Below the pieces are notes generated by a model. The model was not told the origin of the DNA, made no database searches, and saw only the letters and a program-made list of their open reading frames with translations. Both the position numbers and the translations under genes were made by a program. From NCBI RefSeq assembly GCF_014529535.1, contig NC_050737.1, positions 5,744,749 through 5,808,748 on the forward strand: a stretch of DNA of 64,000 nucleotides. Direction: 5' to 3'. The stretch is from Bradysia coprophila (lineage: Eukaryota; Arthropoda; Insecta; Diptera; Sciaridae). Position 1 is the first letter of the stretch; every line of letters begins with the position of its first letter. Positions 58,999 to 64,000 of this stretch are shown in pieces.

Positions 58999-59500
58999 TA
59001 GGTGATGAAGCAACGTTTTTAGCTGAAACAGATCATTCGGAATATATTCGGGTGAACATCGTTGTTCAAATAATTGAAAAATAAACGGACACATTGAAAT
59101 GCTAAAAACGAGTTTTTGTATCTTAATTTTTTGCCAATGCTAGAGCGAGTGGACAGCACACATACGCAATCAAGTGGCTACACAAGAGGTCTATTGTTTA
59201 GCTGATGAAGTTTGATCGTACAAGTGTTGGACGAAAGCCGAATCAGTATCGTCAGAGCTGTCGGAGATGCAATTCATTTTAATTCTGTGGAAGTTTTTTT
59301 TTAGAGTAGACTTGTCAAGAAGGTTTCACAATTTATGACGATGTTCTATGGACTGACAAATTTTACTGTCAACAAAAATAGTGAAATGAAACGGAAGAAA
59401 ATATTTTTTAATTATAATTTTTAAAAAAATCAAAAGAGACGTTAGGATCGATCTCGGGCACATTTCACCACAAATCGAATTGACATCAGCGAATTGAAGT

Positions 59501-60681
59501 ATAGTAAAGTGAGGAAAAAAAGACGAGTATTTTGTCTTCCTCTATTCGTAAATAACTGAAAACGGAAATTTATAAGGAATATTCTGATCCGTAGAGAATA
59601 AAATGACCGGATCATAATACATTCGCGTGCTGTCAACAAAAAGCAACGCTTTTATCGATAAATCAATTGGAAATTCTACCAAACCAAAGTACATTTTTAC
59701 CATAAACTTCATGGCGTAAGGCCGTAATGGTCATTTTTGTTCATTTAGTCGTTTTCTACATTTTTACATTGCACCACAGATGACAAATGTGACAGGAATG
59801 GAAAAAAAAATTGGGACTCAATTACTCTAGGTTCTAAGAAAACAGGTTCACAGGTGAGTTGATTACGATGGCAGCGATAGTAAAGTTGTTTTGATTCAGA
59901 ACTCATGAAAAATACGATGGTAACGACTCGAGTTTAATAAGGAATATATGAGGAGAAAGGATTGCACTTACTCTGCTTACCTTCAACGACATTTATGAAG
60001 AGAATCGGAAATGTTACTAAAGATTTCTTGTCTTACTGGTACCTGTTCCGTTCCTAAGCTTTATAGAGCTGCAGTGTAGTTCCAAGATACAATAACCAAT
60101 AAACGAATGACTATTGCATGTGAATTGTATACATGCCGTACGTATTATCAAGAATTTTTCCTTGATTTGGCTTAAGTTAATTGAGTCGCAGGCCCTCACC
60201 TGCATTTGCAGTAGTTTTCATTTCCGAGGAGGTTTACCACTTAACTACGTATAATAACTTACGTTTGTTTGGACATTGACTTTTGATTATCTTCAGATCG
60301 AACGAATCAGAATAGTGAATTGTAACATATTAGGAGAGTTTTCGCGTGAAAAAAAAGATGAAAAGCCTTTCCGACAAATCTGATAACTTTATTCCTACAA
60401 TAAAGACCTCTTGTCTACACTGAACACTGAGATCACTCTAGATCTTCGAATGATGACCATCAAAGCATCGGAAAACCAGCAACTGCAAAACTAGGAATAC
60501 CATATGTGTATCATGTGCTTTATCCACCAGATCTATTACAGCTTTCTATGCAAATGATTTCTGACTTTTTTAAAAGCGATTCCTGATCTCAATTTCAGGA
60601 TGCTTTTGAATTTTTTAAATAAAATTTTTGCCTTCCTCAAATGTGGAATTTGAGACTGTTTTTCAAGCAACAGTAAGATAC
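59501..60681. other. Right border of the array and intergenic stretch
   Basis: Similarity to the other units fades after about 59650. No gene supported. TTTATT at about 60388, which reads AATAAA on the minus strand, could be the poly(A) signal of the ionotropic receptor gene. Confidence 0.45.
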
Positions 60682-63543
60682 CTAGAGAACGAAAACAAAG
60701 GATTTTTCTCTCGCTTGGATTAAATTTTTGAAAAGGCTACCTGCAAGCACATATCCAAAAGCTAAGGCGAAGAAAGCTCCTTGCAAAATACGCAAATTGA
60801 TCGGCTGTAGTTTTGGTTCGACTCTATCAAAATAATCGAAATGCAGTACTGACATCAATAAATTATACAAAATAAATACCTACAGTCTCGGCTGTTGATG
60901 ATTGGTATTTTCAACTGAGCTGGTTCGTAAATTTTCCTCATTCATTTGATTCATTTGAATCATTCGTTCATACTCAGCGTTGGTCATTTTTTCTAAGATT
61001 CCTCCCTCGAACAAATGCATTAATCTACAATAAACATTCACAATTTACATAGAATACAAACACCCCGTAAATAAGCTCAATTCCTGTCGGTAACAAGCGA
61101 TTAAATGTTCACACATACACTTCGTTCAAACTCTCCAAAAATGGGCATCCTGTCTGGACAGCTACCGCCGAATATCTTGTGTATAGTTTTTCACTAATTT
61201 GGAAATTCTGCGTTCCTAAACATTATGAAAACAGTATACTAACTGATCTGCTTGATTCTACATCGGACAATTTCACATACCGTAACGTTTCATGTTAAAG
61301 TACAATGTCTCTCTACCACCTAGAATAGCCTTAGTAGAACCCTCTTTAATCAAACTGATGCCTTCTTCAACTGAAGACACTAAATAGCCATGGTTATGAC
61401 TATTAGATTGATGCTTCATCAGTCTGTACAGACGATTGAATATTGCGGTGCTATTCTGAATCAGAAATTTTCTTGTGTGAGTGGAAGGACACAAAAATCA
61501 TTACATATTGTCTCTACCAAGCCAATATTATTACCTCAAGTATACTCAACGATGAACTTTGACGTTCCACGTATAGTTGGTATCCTTTATTCAACATTGC
61601 TGTCTCCAATCGTTGAAGTGTGTCTAAAATGAAAGTAAATTTAATTCTACAATCGTTTCTTGACACTCTCTACACTTATTGGCGGTTCACGGGCTGGACT
61701 AGCCAGTTGCGAGGTGAGCTGTGCAGAATACACATCTGCCAGTACATAGGTGGCAGCTAGCCATAGCATCGACGAAAGACATTTTGCTCGTATCCCAGAA
61801 AAGGGGAAAACGTTACAGCCTATAAATTACAACAAATTGAAGGCTGGATCAATTCTAGCGTTTACTGGTTTACTTTGCTTAAGAAATAGCGTGACACTGA
61901 ACCATATGCACTTCTGGAATAAATGCTTTGGAATGGTTTTCTGATCCACATAATTTCGATTAATCAGTCGAACATCTCTAATGCCATAACTCATTTCTTT
62001 CAAGTAGACTTCACTAAAAACATGACATTTCCTCAGCGCCGAACCATTTTTCTTCTTCGTCCTCTTACATCGTTTGCTTTCGCACAAATTAAAACAATTT
62101 CGAGAGGTGGAATCTTGCCACCAGTATGGTATTGCAACGACATAGTAGAAAGCTGGTCCCGATATCACAACGGTTAAAATCAGGAATGGCCACACCTCTT
62201 TCCGAAAAGGTCTGATCAATGCAAATGCTTCACTCAGTTTGCGTGGTGAGTGAGTCACAAACGCACCCGAATCGACTAACGTGAAAAATGAAAATTCCAC
62301 AGCTTTCTTTCGTTCGAAAGTGATTCCAACATCGCCGAGAAGTAAGTCGGCTTCCTATCAGAGAAAATATTCAATTCGCAGGTAGAGTGAAGATGTTTTG
62401 TTAGTTACCCGTCTCTGGATCTTGCCCAGTGCTCCAGAAAACGAGAGATTATCCGTGTCTGCTTCAATTATTGATGAGCCTTGCGTTCGCTCCAACGGAT
62501 CTATGTAGTTAACGTTGAAGTTCATTTTCTTGGCAATCAATTTCAACAAATTAAAGTCTCGTCCACCAGTCACATGGAACAGACTTTCATTTGTTGCACC
62601 AAGACCATTCTCGTCATTGTTATCATTGTATTCGGAGTAATTGTTATATTTGACGAAATACCAAGGCGGTGACTGCAACATAAACCTTTAGCATAGATTC
62701 TAGTAAAAATAAGAACAGGACCGGCCCTTCCAGCCCGTACCTAATCAATGAAATGCTTACGTGAATAATAGGGATAGATAGAACGCGCTCACCGAAATTG
62801 CGATAAACATCCTTCGGACTGGGCAGCAATGGCACCTTGAACAGTCCTAAGCTGTTTGCATCATACCAGTTTACCAATTTTAGTTCACCCATATCATGAG
62901 GCGTCGCCTGATTGTAGTACACTCGAAGTACTGCTAACCTTGATCTAATTATAAGTACAATTCGAAATGGTTCGCTGAAATGATAGGCATCACGACGTTT
63001 CGGCAAATGGGTTGCATTCCAGAAAAATACGAATAAACTCAAACGATGACCTAGATTTCGATTACGTAACTGACAAAATATTCCATTTATCATTTGACGG
63101 CATCAACGATCAAGGCTTCTGCTACAATCTCACTCACCTCACGCAAAATATGAAATGGTTCAGCGAAAATTAAACTGGTCGTCTCAATGAAACCTTTCTG
63201 ATTCTCTTCGATATTTTGAAAATATTGTTCGAAATCGTAGAAGATGCAAGTCTTCAGCTCGGACGATTCATGGATGTACTTCATTATGTCGTCAATATCC
63301 GTTACGTTGGAATTTCTCGATGCGAAAATGTTTATCGAATTTGCATTCTGAGCTTTACTTATTTCGGTTAAACCTGTTCCGGTGAAAGCACATTAGAAGA
63401 AATAAAAATGTGAAAATTATCGAGTCCGGCAGACCTATAGTAATTTCAGAGATGTTTGAGGATTGCTGATAGTCGATGTTAGCACTTATGCAAGAAAGCT
63501 GACCGAATAAAACTATTTTATCGATTACGTTGGATATCTTCAT
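60682..63543 (-). CDS. Ionotropic receptor, iGluR-related chemosensory or thermosensory type (eleven exons)
   Basis: Exons (descending) 63543-63435, 63373-63138, 63069-62761, 62672-62409, 62354-61874, 61819-61676, 61623-61535, 61455-61281, 61215-61119, 61024-60884 and 60823-60682 join in phase to 728 aa. A signal peptide-like start (KIVLFGQLSCISA) is followed by an N-terminal domain. The split ligand-binding domain has SPPWYFVKYN and LLLGDVGITFERKKAVEFSF (S1), then PPINTLQRLETAM (S2). Membrane helices lie at about 361-383 (M1), 455-466 (pore, WFSVTLFLKQ), 481-500 (M2, WLAATYVLADVYSAQL) and 695-712 (M3). Expected in the dendritic membrane of sensory neurons. It resembles the conserved antennal receptors Ir21a or Ir40a; which ortholog is not resolved. 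The loop after M1 is long and basic (CKRTKKKNG). Confidence 0.9.
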
Positions 63544-64000
63544 CGTGGAACAGTTCAGATTAAATTAAATTTCATGAAATCGAATCCATAAATTCACCAC
63601 CCCATTACTGACCTGAAAATAAGCTTAAATGTTAAACGTCGAGACGTTGACGAAATAATTGCCTCGTTATCCAGACAATTATTAAAAAGTGTTCCTTATA
63701 AGGGAAATTCACATTCAGAAGTGGCAGAAGTGTGTCAGTGGTATTTATATCAAAGCAAAACTACAGCGATATTACAACGGACTACAATCACACCAACAAA
63801 TTAGAGAACTCAAATCTAGAAATGTTTCGTTAGGATAGATAGATAGAGAGAGAGAAGGTGTTCAATGGTATCGCACCTTTTAAAAAATTAAGGATTCGCC
63901 ATATTCTTCAGAAGTATTAGTATTAATAGAATTGTCTTATACATTTTCGTTACAATTCAGTTCTTCATTATGAAACAATTTAGCTTCGCTTATGTTTTCT
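63544..64000. other. 5' flank of the ionotropic receptor gene
   Basis: Contains a short gata/gaga microsatellite at 63838-63855. No exon recognised. Probably the promoter side of the receptor gene. Confidence 0.4.

Larger units (their letters stand above)
46246..59500. repeat. Tandem array of about 4-kb mosaic units
   Basis: Landmarks recur in the same order: a minus-strand tRNA-like core (46246, 49939, 54800, 58922), the block atcagtatcgtcagag (about 46570, 50253, 55127, 59238), a second weak tRNA-like relic ending atcgaactcggg or similar (about 46748, 50460, 55318, 59448), pseudogene fragments, a plus-strand tRNA-like sequence (47967, 53239, 57311), a ggtagtagagaatttg block (48340, 53813, 57750), a block with gtcagtcactactttgctgg or similar (48750, 54213, 58080), and a poly(A)-rich block before the next core. 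Core spacings are about 3.7, 4.9 and 4.1 kb. Unit length varies because different gene fragments have been lost from different units. Confidence 0.85.

Noticed and set aside
63838-63858. gata/gaga repeat as a regulatory element
   Set aside because: Short microsatellite with no supporting context. GAGA-factor binding cannot be inferred from this alone.

Overview
This looks like a piece of an insect chromosome, most likely a lower dipteran. It is AT-rich and its genes are split by short introns (about 50-80 bases) with GT/AG borders. It carries an insect-type ionotropic receptor and many short non-autonomous DNA transposons. The species assignment is inference. No bacterial operon, CRISPR, phage or rRNA signal was seen.

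Layout: (1) 1-600, minus-strand reverse-transcriptase fragment of a non-LTR retrotransposon. (2) 1991-5795, nine-exon plus-strand gene, probably an ARMC9-like armadillo protein of about 797 aa. (3) 5.8-11.9 kb, non-coding, with several hairpin transposons (6737-6903, 7420-7603, 10059-10272, 10859-11209). (4) 11971-13463, minus-strand Asn/Gln/Thr-rich protein with a reading-frame conflict. (5) 15791-16021, an 18-bp minisatellite. (6) 17501-20589, nine-exon SLC35F3/F4-type transporter. (7) 20.6-39.0 kb, a long gene-poor stretch holding a 1.04-kb foldback element, a Tc1-like MITE, a small LTR element with both LTRs and a target duplication, a CACGGTGG-ended element and piggyBac-like MITEs. (8) 39001-40868, six-exon C3orf33-like gene. 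(9) 41814-44490, six-exon complete CTP synthase (629 aa). (10) 46.2-59.5 kb, a tandem array of roughly 4-kb units. (11) 60682-63543, eleven-exon minus-strand ionotropic receptor (728 aa).

The most unusual part is the 46-59.5 kb array. Each unit is a mosaic: a tRNA-like core on the minus strand, decayed copies of CTP synthase with introns still present, decayed copies of the 3' end of a 3-hydroxyisobutyryl-CoA hydrolase gene, an antisense scrap of the ARMC9-like gene, a plus-strand tRNA-like sequence followed by a T run, and a short conserved two-exon reading frame starting MGKLxSCEIDENG. The 75-bp minus-strand tRNA-like core is identical in all four copies while its flanks have clearly diverged.

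The intact genes are unrelated housekeeping, transport and sensory genes. They do not form a pathway together. Exon structures were assembled by eye from splice sites, phase and family similarity; no alignment or search could be run.
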